Part shown: in pieces, positions 1 through 10,780 of the stretch
Layout: every line of letters begins with the position of its first letter
Position numbering within the stretch: the first letter of the stretch is position 1
DNA from: Ophiosphaerella korrae
Lineage: Eukaryota > Ascomycota > Dothideomycetes > Pleosporales > Phaeosphaeriaceae
Assembly (NCBI GenBank): GCA_028456385.1
Contig: JALNQF010000560.1
Coordinates: 1-22,427, forward strand
Direction: 5' to 3'
DNA: 22,427 nt
The notes under the pieces: model-generated
The model's input: the letters and a program-made list of their open reading frames with translations, nothing else
The model's database searches: none
Told to the model about the DNA's origin: nothing
Position numbers and translations under genes: made by a program

Positions 1-640
1 AAGATATATAAGCGTAAGTAGCTTTCTTAGCTTTACTCTACAAGAACAAGTTAGTATAATAATTACTAATATAAAAAGTAAGCTTTAAAAGCTTTAAAAA
101 TAGTAACTTATAATAGCTATAATAATAGTTACTAAAGAGTTTACAAGGCTAAGAAAACTCTAAATATACTACGCGTAGCGCACGAGCGCTTAGTACCTAC
201 GCACAAGCCTAAAACAAATAGAATTGTAAGTAAAGTTATTTTTAACTAAGTTTAGATAACTACTATAATACTTATTAAATAGCTCTACTACGTAGCTTAC
301 CTAGAGAGTATATTACAAGTTAGAGCTCTACTCTATACAATTTAGGTAAGCCTATAGTAGTAAGCAAGCTATATAAGCTATTCGAGCTACTCTACTATAT
401 ATAAGTAGCCTAGCTTAGATAGCTCTTTAATTAATAATTATCTCCTACTTATTCCTAAGCTTATATCTTGTAATAGTTTCCTTTATAATTATAGTAAGAT
501 AGCTATTATATAATAAATCTTAAACCTAAGTACTAAGAACTTAGTATTATAGATACTTTATAAGTAACCCTTAGTTAGCTATAAGCTAGCTCTAGGCTTA
601 CTATAAGTATCTAATATATATCCTTTTCTATACTAAGTAT
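1..640. other. RIP-degraded sequence, no gene resolved
   Basis: No reading frame is open and I recognise no domain with confidence. Strand composition (T-rich on plus) matches the minus-strand copia remnant to its right, so this is most likely the RNase H end and 3' flank of that element. A small pocket at 169-210 keeps several CpG dinucleotides and a 10-bp palindrome centred on ACGCGT (169-178), which may be LTR or flanking sequence that escaped part of the mutation. The assignment is by position only. Confidence 0.3.
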
Positions 641-1480
641 ATCTATTTAGTATACTATACTTCTTTTTAATTATATTTAGTCTAGTAATATAGAATAAGT
701 AAAGTTATAGATAGCTAATAAAGTAGCTCTAAAGCTAAATAACTAAATAAATACTATATATAATTAAAAGTATAGAGCTCTATACTTTAAAATATAGTAT
801 AAGAGAAGAGAAAGCTATTATTATAGGTACTTTTTCTTATACTTAAAACTTCTCTTTAAGCTCTTTCTTTTAAACCTCCTTTTAAACTCTTTTAGTACTC
901 CTAGAATTACTTTTAGAGCTACTTAGAATTACGTATACTCTTTAGATATATAAATACCTCTATAAGCTTATAAATTCCTTAAGGATTTATCTTACTTTAT
1001 TAATATACTTATTATTTTATTATATCTAACTCTTACTAAATACTCTTTATATTAAGGCTATATAATACTTAATTAAGCTTAATATACTTACTAGTTACTT
1101 TAAACTTATTTAAGAGCTTATAAATAACTACTAGTTAATTATCTTAGTATATATAGAGAAAAGCTCTAATAACGTTATACTAAGCTACTTTTAAGTTAAA
1201 TTTAGCTATAATTACTATTATAAATTAAAATAAGCGCGCTACTAATATAGTAGTATAAGTTAATTATATTAAATTAATTATTTAGAAGTCTCTATATACT
1301 ATAATCTAAGCTTTATACTTAAGAAAGTAGCTATCTTAGTTAAGTTTATATATAAAAACCTACTTTAGAAGTAGTAGCTAATTACTTAATTATAAGCGCT
1401 CTAGCTTTTCTTAGGTACTAGCTACTAGTAGCGTATTAATTTCTTTTTAATTTACTTATTTAAAGAGCTACCTATATAAG
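641..1480 (-). pseudogene. Ty1/copia reverse transcriptase remnant (RIP-inactivated)
   Basis: Read on the minus strand, one frame keeps the ordered landmarks of fungal copia reverse transcriptase: a YKAR-like start near 1315, a TYxxxLxAR block at about 1229-1258, an AKFDL-like block at 1199-1205 followed by an NAFL-like stretch, and an ALYGL-like motif at about 1051-1079. A weaker TRPDI-like motif (read as TRLNI) lies at 672-686, as expected toward the RNase H part. Pro to Leu, His to Tyr and Gln/Trp to stop changes match RIP. I could not find the catalytic YVDD box cleanly, so frame changes are likely between the two ends. It probably belongs to the copia copy whose protease lies near 4330, but the spacing is about 1 kb longer than usual. 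The copia reverse transcriptase identity is fairly secure; the linkage is inference. Confidence 0.65.
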
Positions 1481-2096
1481 TATATATATATAGGTACTTC
1501 TTATTTTATAGTAGTAGTAGTAGCTTATTTTAATATAAATAAGCTTATAGCTATAGCTATAGCTTAAGCTAGGTAGCTATTATAATTATAGTATTTACTA
1601 TAGTAAGCTCTATATTTAGGTTATAGTCTATTAGTACTTATAAGAGTAGCTTATCTAGTATACTACTCTATTTACTCTACTTAGGTTTATATAATTATAA
1701 GTAAGCGTATAAGCTTTTAGTACTATTATCTAGCTTATTATTTTAGAGTCTTTAGATTAATTATATTAGTACTAGCTATTAATAGTATATATACTATTTA
1801 TAAGCTCTAACTATATTATTTAGAGCTATAGAAGCTATAGCTACTTAATAAAAAGTAGTTTAATAAGTAGTAGTTTAATATAAACTCTTATTTATTAGCT
1901 AGTCTAAAGCGCTTACTTCTTTAGTTAATTATAATTCTTTAGAGCTTTTAGATATACTACTATATTAATTTCTATAATTAATATTAGTACTTATATACTA
2001 ATATTAGATAAGTTATATAATTAGATATATAATACTTAATTAGATACTTAATTATATATATAATTAGACGCGTAATAGTATATATATAGAGAGGCG
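1481..2096. other. Unassigned RIP-degraded sequence
   Basis: Extremely TA-rich with stops in every frame. It contains short simple repeats, such as alternating GCTATA units near 1547-1562 and AT runs around 2030-2085. It lies between integrase-like and reverse transcriptase-like traces of minus-strand copia, so it may be their linker, but I see no motif. Confidence 0.3.
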
Positions 2097-2128
2097 TAAT
2101 AGATTCTAGGTATACCTAGAATCTATTA
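2097..2128. repeat. 32-bp perfect palindrome
   Basis: Bases 2097-2112 are followed directly by their exact reverse complement at 2113-2128, with no spacer; the arm core is ATTCTAGGTA. Symmetry breaks at 2096/2129. The composition on the strands differs to either side (T-rich below, more A-rich on plus from about 2190 to 2480). It could be a terminal-inverted-repeat junction or a boundary between two nested elements, or it could have arisen by chance in simple AT-rich DNA, although 16 paired bases without a mismatch make chance unlikely. Confidence 0.8.
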
Positions 2129-2990
2129 ATTAGCTCGCTTAAGCTAGTATAGTAGTCTAATTAGCTTAGCGTATAAGTATAATAATTACTAAGTTACTAA
2201 CTTTACTATAGCTAAAAAGATTATAGTCTTAACTTTTATAAATAAAAGAATTAAGTAAAGAAGCTTATATATAAAGAAGTAGACTATATTAGTATAACTA
2301 ATATAATAAAGAAACTAGTACGTTAATAGAAAAGGTAGTAAGGATATAGCTTACTACTATTTTAAAAAACCTAGCTAAGACTACTATATTATAGATGTAT
2401 AAATAGAGTATAGGGCTAAAGATAGAGAAAAGAAGATTAATTTACTTAGTTTATACCTAGTACTTTTAAGTTTTAAGTAACTAACTAAAAAAAAGCTTTT
2501 TAAAAAGCCTTAGTATCTCTCTCTAGTAAGGCTTTTATATAGCTATTATAAAATAGCCTTTTTATTAAACTACTATAACTTCTTTTAAATCTAATAACTA
2601 AACTCTTCTAGGTTTAAGTATTTACTCTAGAGTTTAAAGGCTACTAAGCTTAGGTTACTCTATATAGATTCTATATAGTTTACTAGCTAAGCTTACTACT
2701 TATATAAGATCTACTCTTTATTCTACTTAAATAGCTAGCTAGCTAGCTTAGCTTTTAGTATTATATAAAGCTCTACCTTCTAGATTTTACTTTAAGTACT
2801 TACTTTACTAGTAGCCTTTTAGGATTTAAGCTTCTTTATAGACCTAGTTATATATATTATTTTATATTTCTTTTATATTATATACTTATCTTTATATAAT
2901 ATATTAATAAGTTTTTAAATCTTTATCTTTAAGAACTTTTAATAAGCTTTACTCTTTTTATTATAAAAGTACTACAAATTAAATATTATA
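2129..2990. other. Unassigned RIP-degraded sequence with a strand-composition switch
   Basis: From about 2190 to 2480 the plus strand is purine-rich, unlike the T-rich plus strand of the surrounding minus-strand copia remnants, and turns T-rich again after about 2500. This suggests a short insertion in the opposite orientation, bounded on the left by the palindrome at 2097-2128. No diagnostic motif is readable in either part. A run of AGCT units lies near 2732-2752. Confidence 0.3.
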
Positions 2991-4345
2991 TTATATATTA
3001 TAATTACCTAATTTTATTTTAGGACCTATATTCTATATATATTAGATACTTTATATTTTACTAGATATCTAATATAGCTCTAAGGGCTTATTTTAGAGCT
3101 TTTTTTATTATGCCTAGCTACTTACTCTTTATTAAGTAGATATACGTAGTAGCTATAAGTATATACTTTACTCTAATCTAGCTAAAGGTCTACTATAGTA
3201 GCTCTTACTTACTTAAGCTAATAGTATCTAAAGTACTACTTAAACTAGCTATTAAGTACTATATTAGAAGCTTATATTTTATAAGGATAGCTTAGGCTTA
3301 TATTATATAGCTACGTAGCTATATCTACTTTTTCTAGCTAAAGCTCTTTTAGTAAGTTAGTACTTTTCTTTATCTTAGTTATTTTTATTATTATTTCTTA
3401 ACTAGCTCTTTTAGGTTCTTAATTTAGCTTATATATATATACTAAAGAGCTTTTAATTATAATTTTTTCTTTATTAGTCTAAATCTAAAAGTATATCTTA
3501 ATTCTTTATAAGAGTATTACTATTTTATTATCTTACTAGATTATATATATATAGAGATTATATTATATTAGTAGTAACTTTATAAAGTTTTTAAATACTT
3601 TTATTATTTTTTAAAGAAATTTACTTTATAATAAGTAAGTATAGAGCTTACTACTATACTTATACTTAAGTAGTATAGTATAAACTTCTTTAAAGTAACT
3701 AGTAAGTATATTAAATAAGTTTTACGCTACTTACTAGTATAAGTTTAAAGCTCTCTCTCTAGGCTACTTTAAGATAACTTACTTAGTATATACTATTAAG
3801 TAATACTTATACTTAATATATACTATCTTACTAATATATATATTTTTTATAGTTATTACTAGCGCTTATAGTACTTCTAGTCTAAGATAACTAGCTTTAG
3901 CGTACTAAAGCTCTTCTAAGTTACTTTTAGGTATTATATACTATAAGTTAAGCTACTAGTTACTTTAAGTTATACTTATAATAGTTAGATAAAATATAAT
4001 AAGCTTATATTTAATAAAAGTAAAGTTATATTTATATATTAGCGTTCCTAGTATAATACTCTTTACTATAGTTTTTACTCTTAGCGTTATATTAAAACCT
4101 TAATACTATACTCTAGCTTACTATAATTAAGCTTTAGATACTATATTAATATAAAATCTTTTAACTACTACTAATTTATAAAGTATAAGATTCTCTATAT
4201 ACTTACTATAAGTACTTTTACTAAGTATTAGAATTACTTATATACTTACTTTTATATAGCTTATACTTTTTATTTTTATAAAAGAGCTTAGATTTATAAA
4301 ACTTATTAAGTTAATAAAGTAAAGTGTAGCTTTAGTATTAAGTAT
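2991..4345 (-). pseudogene. Ty1/copia protease-integrase remnant, copy A
   Basis: On the minus strand the frame carries a retroviral-type protease motif at 4328-4339. It reads N-T-K-A and is explained by RIP of D-T-G-A; it is preceded by a hydrophobic residue and followed by a T-x-H/Y-F-I-N stretch. Next comes the copia pre-integrase zinc region: a His-containing A-S-H-L-type stretch near 3880 and a C-x-x-C-type pair (read as Tyr) near 3800, then a V-I-S-R-R-P-like block near 3770 and an integrase N-terminal portion to about 3660. Below about 3600 I follow the frame only loosely. All Cys and His positions read as Tyr and most Trp/Gln as stops, so the protein is dead. Family assignment is good; the lower boundary is a guess. 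Confidence 0.65.
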
Positions 4346-5410
4346 AGTACTTTTAGAGAGTAAGTAAGTATTAAAATCTAGCCTTAAGTAAGCTCTAAGA
4401 GTAAGCTTAATAAAGTTACCTAATTTAATAAATATACCTAGGTTAATAAGTACTACGTTTAGCTCGCCTAAGTAAGCTAGAGCCTTTAATTTAACTATAT
4501 CTAAGCTAGCTTTAACTAGTTCCTAAAAGAGACTAGCTTACTTTTAAGTTACTAGAGTTTTAACTACTATAAAGTAAAGCTTATCTAAATAAGCTTATAT
4601 TTTTACTTTTCTATTATTATCTATTTTAAATAGACTACTAGTAAGTACTACTTATATCTATCTATAATCTTATAGCTTCTAGTAGTAAGCTTAGCTATAT
4701 AAGTAGTTATATTTTAAGTTAGAGCTTAATACTTATAGCTTAGATTCTCTAAATATTATAAATATACTAGCTCTTTAATTAGTAGTTTAGAGCTTATACT
4801 TTTATAATAGAGCTAAGTAGATACTACTAATTTACTTTAGCGTAAGTACTTTTAAGCTAAAGACTAAGCTCTAGATTACTAATTAGCTTATTATCTAAGC
4901 TTAGTCTAGAGCTAGCTTTAGTATTAATACTATTAAGAAATCTTATACTATAAGCTTACCTATTACCTCTAAAATATTATACGTAATTATATACTAATAT
5001 AAGTATAGGTACTTATTATACTAAAGCTTTAGTAATTAGTATTCTTAGTAAGCTTTCTATAGATAGGCTTAGTATTAAGCTTAGATAAGATTACTAGTAC
5101 TAGTATTAGATAGAGCTAGTAAGCTCTTTAGCGTTTAGATTAGCTCTTATAATATAGCTTTATTACTTCTAAGTAGAGTTATCTTAGCTATTACTAAATA
5201 GCTTAGGTTAACTATAGCACTTACTTAGGTACTTAGTACTCTAAAGTATACTATTTATAATATCTAAGTATCTTTTATAGCGTAGTATTTTTCTATTATA
5301 AGCTTATAAGTATCTACTTTTTTTACTACTACTAGGCTCTTTAGTTTAAGTTAAACTAGTTTATTAGCGTATATATTATAAATAGTATTAGCTTCTAAGT
5401 TAATAAGCTT
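4346..5410 (-). pseudogene. gag-like region upstream of copia copy A
   Basis: The minus-strand frame leading into the protease motif at 4328-4339 is relatively free of stops from about 4345 to 4560. A second stretch at about 4880-5330 reads as a hydrophilic protein whose stops fall mainly at likely Gln or Trp codons. Position directly upstream of protease is where a copia element encodes gag. I see no zinc knuckle or other gag-specific motif, so the call is by position. Confidence 0.35.
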
Positions 5411-5545
5411 CTAGATACTTAGCTTAAGTATATTATAGTAAAGTTATATAAACTATACTAGCTATTATAAGTACTTATTAAGTAGAGTAGTACCTTTATT
5501 AAGTAAAGTAATCTTACTATAAGATATTATAAGTATTTAAGTAAT

Positions 5546-5578
5546 AGATAAGATAAGATAAAATAAGATAAGATAAGA
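5546..5578. repeat. GATAA pentanucleotide microsatellite
   Basis: Six near-perfect tandem copies of a 5-bp unit (AGATA/GATAA), one unit having lost its G. It lies between copia copy A (below) and copy B (above), in sequence where I find no coding trace, so it may mark a former element boundary. Confidence 0.8.
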
Positions 5579-6860
5579 GTATACTAAGCTTATAATCTCT
5601 TACTATTATATATAAGATAGAACTATTAAGTAATTTTTATTACTAGGCTTATAACTATTATAAGATATAAGCTTAGAAATAAGTAAATAATAATTATTAA
5701 TTAAAGAGCTATTTAAGCTAAGCTACTTATATATAGTAGAGTAGCTTAAATAGCTTATATAGCTTACTTACTACTATAAGCTTATATAAATTATATAAAG
5801 TAAAGCTCTAACTTATAATATTAATTAATAGATATACTTAGTAGCTATAAGTATAGATTTTACTCTAGTCTAGTCTAAGATTAGTAGTTTTATACTATAT
5901 TATTATAAGCTTATAGTATCTAAAATACTACTTAAATTAGTATTCTAGTACTTTATTTAAGGATTAAAATCTTTAGATTAGTAATAAGCTTATTACCTAT
6001 AAGTATACTACTATATCTAAGATTAGAGGCTAAAGTATTAGTAGTTAGTCTATACTTATACGTATTTAAATTACTTTTATAATAAGCTCTTTTCTTACTT
6101 TTTTAACTAATCTATTTAGTTAATAAGTAAATAATAGTAGAGATATAATCTTAATCTTTCTCTCTTCTACTTATTCTTTTTACTTAGATTAGTATCTCTA
6201 TAATAGAGTTACTATATTATTATCTTAATATATTTTAATAATTAGTAGTTAAAACTTCTTCTATACTTAGGTTTTAGATCTAATAATTACTTTTATAATC
6301 TTTATAAGTATTTTAGAGTTAAGATTATAAATAAAAATCTTACTACTAAATTTCTCTTTAATTATTATAGAATATAACTTGTTTAGTTTATATATAAGTA
6401 TATTAAATAGATTTTAAGAGATCCTATAAAAAGGCTTTAGTAATTATTCTTTTAGTTTTTTAAAGATTACTTAATTTATATTAGTAGTTATATAATATTT
6501 ATAATTAATTTACTATATACTTTTAATATAAATATTTTAAGTAGTTCTTATAAGCGCTCTAAGTACTTATTAGCTAAGATATCTTAAGTATTTATACTAT
6601 AGATCTTCTAAGTCTAATCTTAATTATAAGTTCTTTAACCTTAATATAGATTATATAATTAGAGAGAGTATTAGGTAGCTTATAATCTTATTATATTTAA
6701 TAAATAAAAGATTAATCTTTAAATATAAAGTTACTACGATTATATTTTCTTTAATTAATTTATACCTTAATATTCTATCTAATCTAAGGTACTAGATTCT
6801 AGCCTTTTTTAATCGAGACTCTAATACTATATTAAGGTAGAAACCTTTAACTATATTTAT
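5579..6860 (-). pseudogene. Ty1/copia protease-tail and integrase remnant, copy B
   Basis: One minus-strand frame from about 6900 down to 6420 reads as the copia segment that follows the protease: a G-F-H-x-N-x-V-S type motif near 6840 (read with Tyr for His), an SRL...A-x-x-W block, then a conserved N-L-x-F-x-E-Y-like stretch near 6680. It continues into a pre-integrase zinc region with H-L-G-H-type residues near 6590 and a C-x-x-C type pair near 6500 (all read as Tyr), followed by a Q-V-I-S-R-R-P-like block near 6460. The same order of motifs is seen in copy A, so the two are members of one superfamily in the same orientation. Below about 6400 the integrase core should continue, but I cannot follow it. 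Confidence 0.6.
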
Positions 6861-8062
6861 ATCTTTAAGTAGTAGATCTTCTAAATTTAAGATATTTAAT
6901 ATATTTAGGACTCTATTAAGTAGTTATTTACTAGATCTAAAGATTAGAAAAAAATTAGGTTCTAGCTCTTACTATATTATTTAGATTAGCTTTCTTCTAT
7001 ATTCTAGGAATAAGTAGTAATTAATTATTAACTAAGTATATAGTACTTCTTTTATTAAAGATTATACTCTTATTTAAAAGATATAAGTATATAGTATACT
7101 ATATATTCTTATATTAACTTCTTTATTAAATATAGTTAAGTTAATTAGTATAGCTAATACTAATCCTAAATAGCTTACTAAAGCCTTATTTACTTAAAAA
7201 TTATTAGGTATTTTTTATTTAGCTTATTTAATCTAATTTTAGAGATCTACTTATTTAAGTAATAATAAGTACTTATAGATCTTCTTTTAATCTTTACTAA
7301 AGATTACTATTAGATATATACTTTATTAAATTAATCTTATTATTACTATTTAGAGTTTATAATACAAGATTAGATTCTATCTATATCTCTCTTTAAACTT
7401 ATATAAGTAGGGTTTATAAGCTAATTCTAATTAGTTTAGCTTACCTTCTAATTTAGTAAATAAAGCTTAGAATACTCTTAATTCTTTTCTTATTAAAGTA
7501 ATAATTACTTACTTTTAGAGTATTTAGGTAAAAATATTTATAAGTTAATCTAATAAAATATCTTATATATTTAGAGCTAAGTTTATAATAATATATTAGT
7601 ATATACTAATTACTTAAGTTAGAGTAATACTTACCCTAATCGCGTTTAAAAAGTTAGTAAATACTAGCTAACTTTTAATATTAAGAACTTTATACACCTA
7701 AGCTATACTATATAAGATATACTATTTATTAACCTACTTTTCTAGTCTAATCTTATTACTCTAGGTTTTCTTTAGATATTCTCTATATTATTAGTATATA
7801 AACTTAGTAGTATTATTATTTATAAGTACTATATTATTCTTAACCTATTAGACTAGAGCTTATACTATAATCTACTTATTTATAAAGTTCTTTAATCTAG
7901 CTAAAGTTAAAAGATTAGATTATATTGTTTTCTTAATCTATTTCTTAATATTATTAAGCTTTACTACTTATCCTATCTCTTATATTAATATAAGTTTATA
8001 CTTTTATATATTTTTATCTTAATTACTAATTATAACTTTTCTTATAGCTTTTTAAGTAATAT
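6861..8062 (-). pseudogene. Minus-strand coding remnant, probably copia (gag or RT portion)
   Basis: Composition and moderate runs between stops on the minus strand indicate a decayed coding sequence in the same orientation as copy B, but no motif identifies it. By position it could be the gag/protease of copy B. Alternatively, because the gypsy element at 8063-15161 interrupts minus-strand copia sequence, it could be the reverse transcriptase portion of copia C, whose integrase lies just beyond 15162. I could not decide. Confidence 0.35.
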
Positions 8063-8228
8063 TATTATAGAGGTAATAAGAGAAATTAAGCTAGAACTAA
8101 TTAGTCCTAACTTAGGTGCTAACAACGCATAGGACAAGTAGGGTAATAACCTTAATTAGGAAACTACCTACAATTAGGACAAGTAGGTAATCCCTTAATC
8201 TATTAAGTATATAGATAGAAAATAACTA

Positions 8229-8300
8229 TAGATTAATAGATTAGTAATCTATAATCTATAGTTGCTAAGAATAGATATAAGTAATAGATTATAGATTAGT
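8229..8300. repeat. Inverted-repeat cluster in LTR U3
   Basis: Several AGATTA and TAATCT units face each other (AGATTAATAGATTA then AATCTATAATCT, then ATAGATTATAGATTAG), able to fold into one or more hairpins just upstream of the TATA box. The same cluster is in the 3' LTR at 14880-14951. In the related solo LTR this position holds a different, GC-rich inverted-repeat cluster. Confidence 0.7.
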
Positions 8301-8304
8301 AGGA

Positions 8305-8315
8305 ATATATAAATA
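8305..8315 (+). promoter_or_regulatory. TATA-box candidate in 5' LTR
   Basis: ATATATAAATA lies about 240 bp into the LTR and is followed by a block conserved with the solo LTR, which has TATATA at the aligned position. This is where the U3 promoter would start transcription of the element. RIP creates TA dinucleotides, so the mutated sequence alone is weak evidence; support comes from the undecayed relative. Confidence 0.5.
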
Positions 8316-8519
8316 GTAAGGATATACATTATTAGGATAGTATTAGCAATTCAATTATTAACTACAAGTAATAATACTAAGATAGTTGTAAAATATCTCT
8401 TATTTGTTTATAGCCTATTATAGATTACTATACGAGCTTTTATTATTATCTCTTAATCTACTAATAACTAAAAGGCTATTAGGAAGTTAACCCTAGTAAG
8501 CCTATTACACCTTACTAAT

Positions 8520-8533
8520 TTAGTTATTACGAG
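8520..8533 (+). other. Primer-binding-site candidate
   Basis: A TTAGTTATTACGAG stretch lies 10 bp past the 5' LTR and could derive from a TGG-starting site complementary to a tRNA 3' end. I cannot assign the tRNA, and the gap to the LTR is longer than the usual few bases, so self-priming or another position is possible. Confidence 0.2.
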
Positions 8534-8639
8534 AAGTAAAGCGTAAGTAGCGCGTAGTCTAGCTAATATAATAGTAGAAAGTTTAACTAAATAACTAAGT
8601 AAAGTCCTTAAGAGTAGTTATAAGTTAGATAGTACTATA

Positions 8640-9640
8640 TAGGAAACAATTAAAGATTATATTAATAAACTAATTAATAATAAAGAAGATATAAAAATAG
8701 TAATTAAAGCTTTAGAAACGTAGAATAAGGAACTATAAGATTACGCAAAGTAAAACAAAGTATAGATTAAAGCTATTATTAAAGGTTAGAACTAAATAGA
8801 ACTAATTACCTAACAACTAGAAACGAGTGCGACGAAGAAACTACCTAAGATACCTATTCTTAGGAAGTTTAATAGAATACAAGAAGAACTAAGACCCTTT
8901 ATAGTATTAGTATAACTCTAGATAGATATATAAGTACTATACTTTAATATAGAAGAAAAGAAAGTAATATATATTAGAATACACCTTAAAAAGGATATAA
9001 TAAGATAGTTTAAACTTTACTAGATAGACTATATAATATATACGTCTATATACTAGAAGGATAAAACTAGAGCTATTTTTAGAAGCTACAAATACTTTCC
9101 TAGATAAAAAAGAGTAGTATTTAGAAATATAGATATTACCTAATAAGTAGAAGAAAAGCTTAAAAGACTTATATAATAGAAAAGTATACCTAAATATATA
9201 TTATAGTTTAAACAACTATTATAGAATATAGAATAGAATAAATTAGTATTAATATTATAATTTAAGTAAGGACTAAATAAGAAAATCTAATACGAGATAA
9301 TCTATATAGAGGAACCTAGAATACTAGAAGCCCTAACGTAATAGGTAATACAAATTAATAATAATCTCTAAGAATAGAAAAAGAATAAGTATAGTAGCTA
9401 ACCTAGAAACTAAGATACTAGAGACCTAATAATCCTTAATACTAATAAGGACTAGAAGAAAAAAAAGAATAAAGACTTTACGTACTTTAACTATAGTAAG
9501 AAACGCTACTATATAAAAGACTACTAATTATAAAAAAAAAAAGATATAGTATATTATAAATATAGAAAGCTAGGATACTTTATAAAAGACTATAGAAGTA
9601 AAGACTATAAAAAAGATAAAGAAATATAGTTAAAAATAAC
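8640..9640 (+). pseudogene. gag remnant with two CCHC zinc knuckles
   Basis: The capsid/nucleocapsid protein of the gypsy element, in life packaging its RNA in cytoplasmic particles. A capsid-type stretch near 8860-9050 resembles the Ty3 gag core: F-x-G followed by an L-x-x-F-like stretch, then a hydrophobic stretch ending in W-F. Two zinc knuckles of the C-x2-C-x4-H-x4-C form lie at 9483-9524 and 9552-9593, all Cys and His codons now read as Tyr (TGC/TGT to TAC/TAT, CAC to TAC). Between and around them the protein is lysine-rich, as expected for nucleocapsid. There are many stops, mostly at former Gln or Trp codons. The start codon is not identifiable because ATG would now read ATA. Confidence 0.8.
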
Positions 9641-10780
9641 TAAAAGTAAGAAGGAAGTACTAAAAGTATAAGCTAAACCCTAAAAAAAGGTAGTAAGGAG
9701 TAAAGAACTATAACACGTAATACTCTATTAGACCTTTTATTATAAAGATAACTACTATATATATTAATCTAGTAAAGAGAGAGTAGGATAGTTTCTATAA
9801 AAGAATAGAGTAGTAGTAACAAAAGAAAGAATAAAAGTATAGCTAGAAGAAATAGTATATATAATAGACTTACTAATAGAAGACTTAGAAGAAAAAAAAC
9901 CTAAGAATCTATTACCCTAGGCTAAAGAACTAGTACTAAATAGAGAGACTACTATAGCTTCTTCTAAAGAACTACAAGAAAGTAAGAGATAAGTTAGTAT
10001 AAAAGGTATAGAGTATACCTAGCTAAATATATATAGCTATAATAGCTATATAATAATAAATATAGAAGAATAAAATAAAGAATAGAAGTTTATTTAGAAA
10101 TACTTACTAGTTATAAGTATAGAGGAAGCGTATAAAGACTAGAAAGAACGTAATCCTAAAGAAATAAAGTTTATACTATTTTAAGAATAGATAAAGTAGT
10201 ATATAGTTATAGTAAGAAGAATACCTATATAAAAAGAATAGTAGCACTTTATAAAGAAGATACGATAGATTAATAAAGCCTATACACTAAGGATACTAAT
10301 AGTATACTATATCTTAATAATAGATATACCTAGAAAAGATTAATACTAGGAAGGAGATAACAAAATAATAGATCTAAAATATCTAGTATACTTTAAAGTA
10401 TTATAGATATTATACTTAGAAAAGAATTATATAATATATAGAAACTCTAAAGTAAATAATAAAGTATAGCTTATAAAAAGAAGAGGCTATAATTATATAA
10501 GAGTAATTCTAGTAGAAGATATCTAAGTATAGGAAATTATACCTAAAAAAGGTTACGTAGTAATAAGGCCTAGACTAAAACTATCTAAAAAATACGTCTT
10601 AAGAGGACTATAGTATAAGTGTAAGTATAATAAATATCTAAAATATAAAGAATATAAACTTTAAGTAGGGCTATAGCCCTAGAAAGATAAATAATTTATA
10701 AAGATACCTAAGTAAAAATAGCTAGAAGGTATAAGAGGCCTATATATTACAAAGATAGGTACTTAATAAGAGAAGAAAGT
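9641..10780 (+). pseudogene. gag-pol linker with an extra Cys/His motif
   Basis: About 1.1 kb separate the nucleocapsid knuckles from the protease motif, with the frame still partly readable. At about 9709-9792 it carries a conserved-looking cluster that reads, after allowing for RIP, as W-T-x-C-Y-x-D-x-C-x-x-H followed by G-W. To my knowledge a similar block occurs in other fungal Ty3/gypsy polyproteins, but I give no reference. The rest is charged and has no motif that I know. It was probably part of a continuous gag-pol frame, as no clear frame change is visible. Confidence 0.5.

Larger units (their letters stand above)
8063..8509 (+). repeat. 5' LTR of the gypsy element
   Basis: 447 bp that recur almost base for base at 14714-15161. 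It starts TATTATAGAGG and ends CCTATTACA, consistent with RIP-altered TG...CA ends. Landmarks shared with the undecayed solo LTR (in its own sense) are the GTAACAAGAG start, the CTAATTAGTCCTA block, the ATTAGGAT...GCAATTCAA block downstream of the TATA box, and the ACGAGCTTTT block. It keeps some CpA and TpG, so it is less saturated with RIP than the interior. Confidence 0.9.

Noticed and set aside
2340..2400. Possible gag zinc knuckle on the plus strand
   Set aside because: The Tyr-rich, K-K-P-containing stretch looked like a decayed knuckle, but the residue at the second Cys position is Phe (TTT), which RIP cannot make from Cys, and the spacing to a third and fourth ligand fails.
5546..5578. 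Array of GATA-factor sites
   Set aside because: The units do contain GATA, but the array is a plain pentanucleotide microsatellite in AT-rich non-coding DNA with no gene nearby to regulate.
8510..8560. Initiator-methionine tRNA primer-binding site
   Set aside because: No stretch next to the 5' LTR fits the usual TGG-starting site for that tRNA, even allowing for RIP changes; only a low-confidence candidate is listed.
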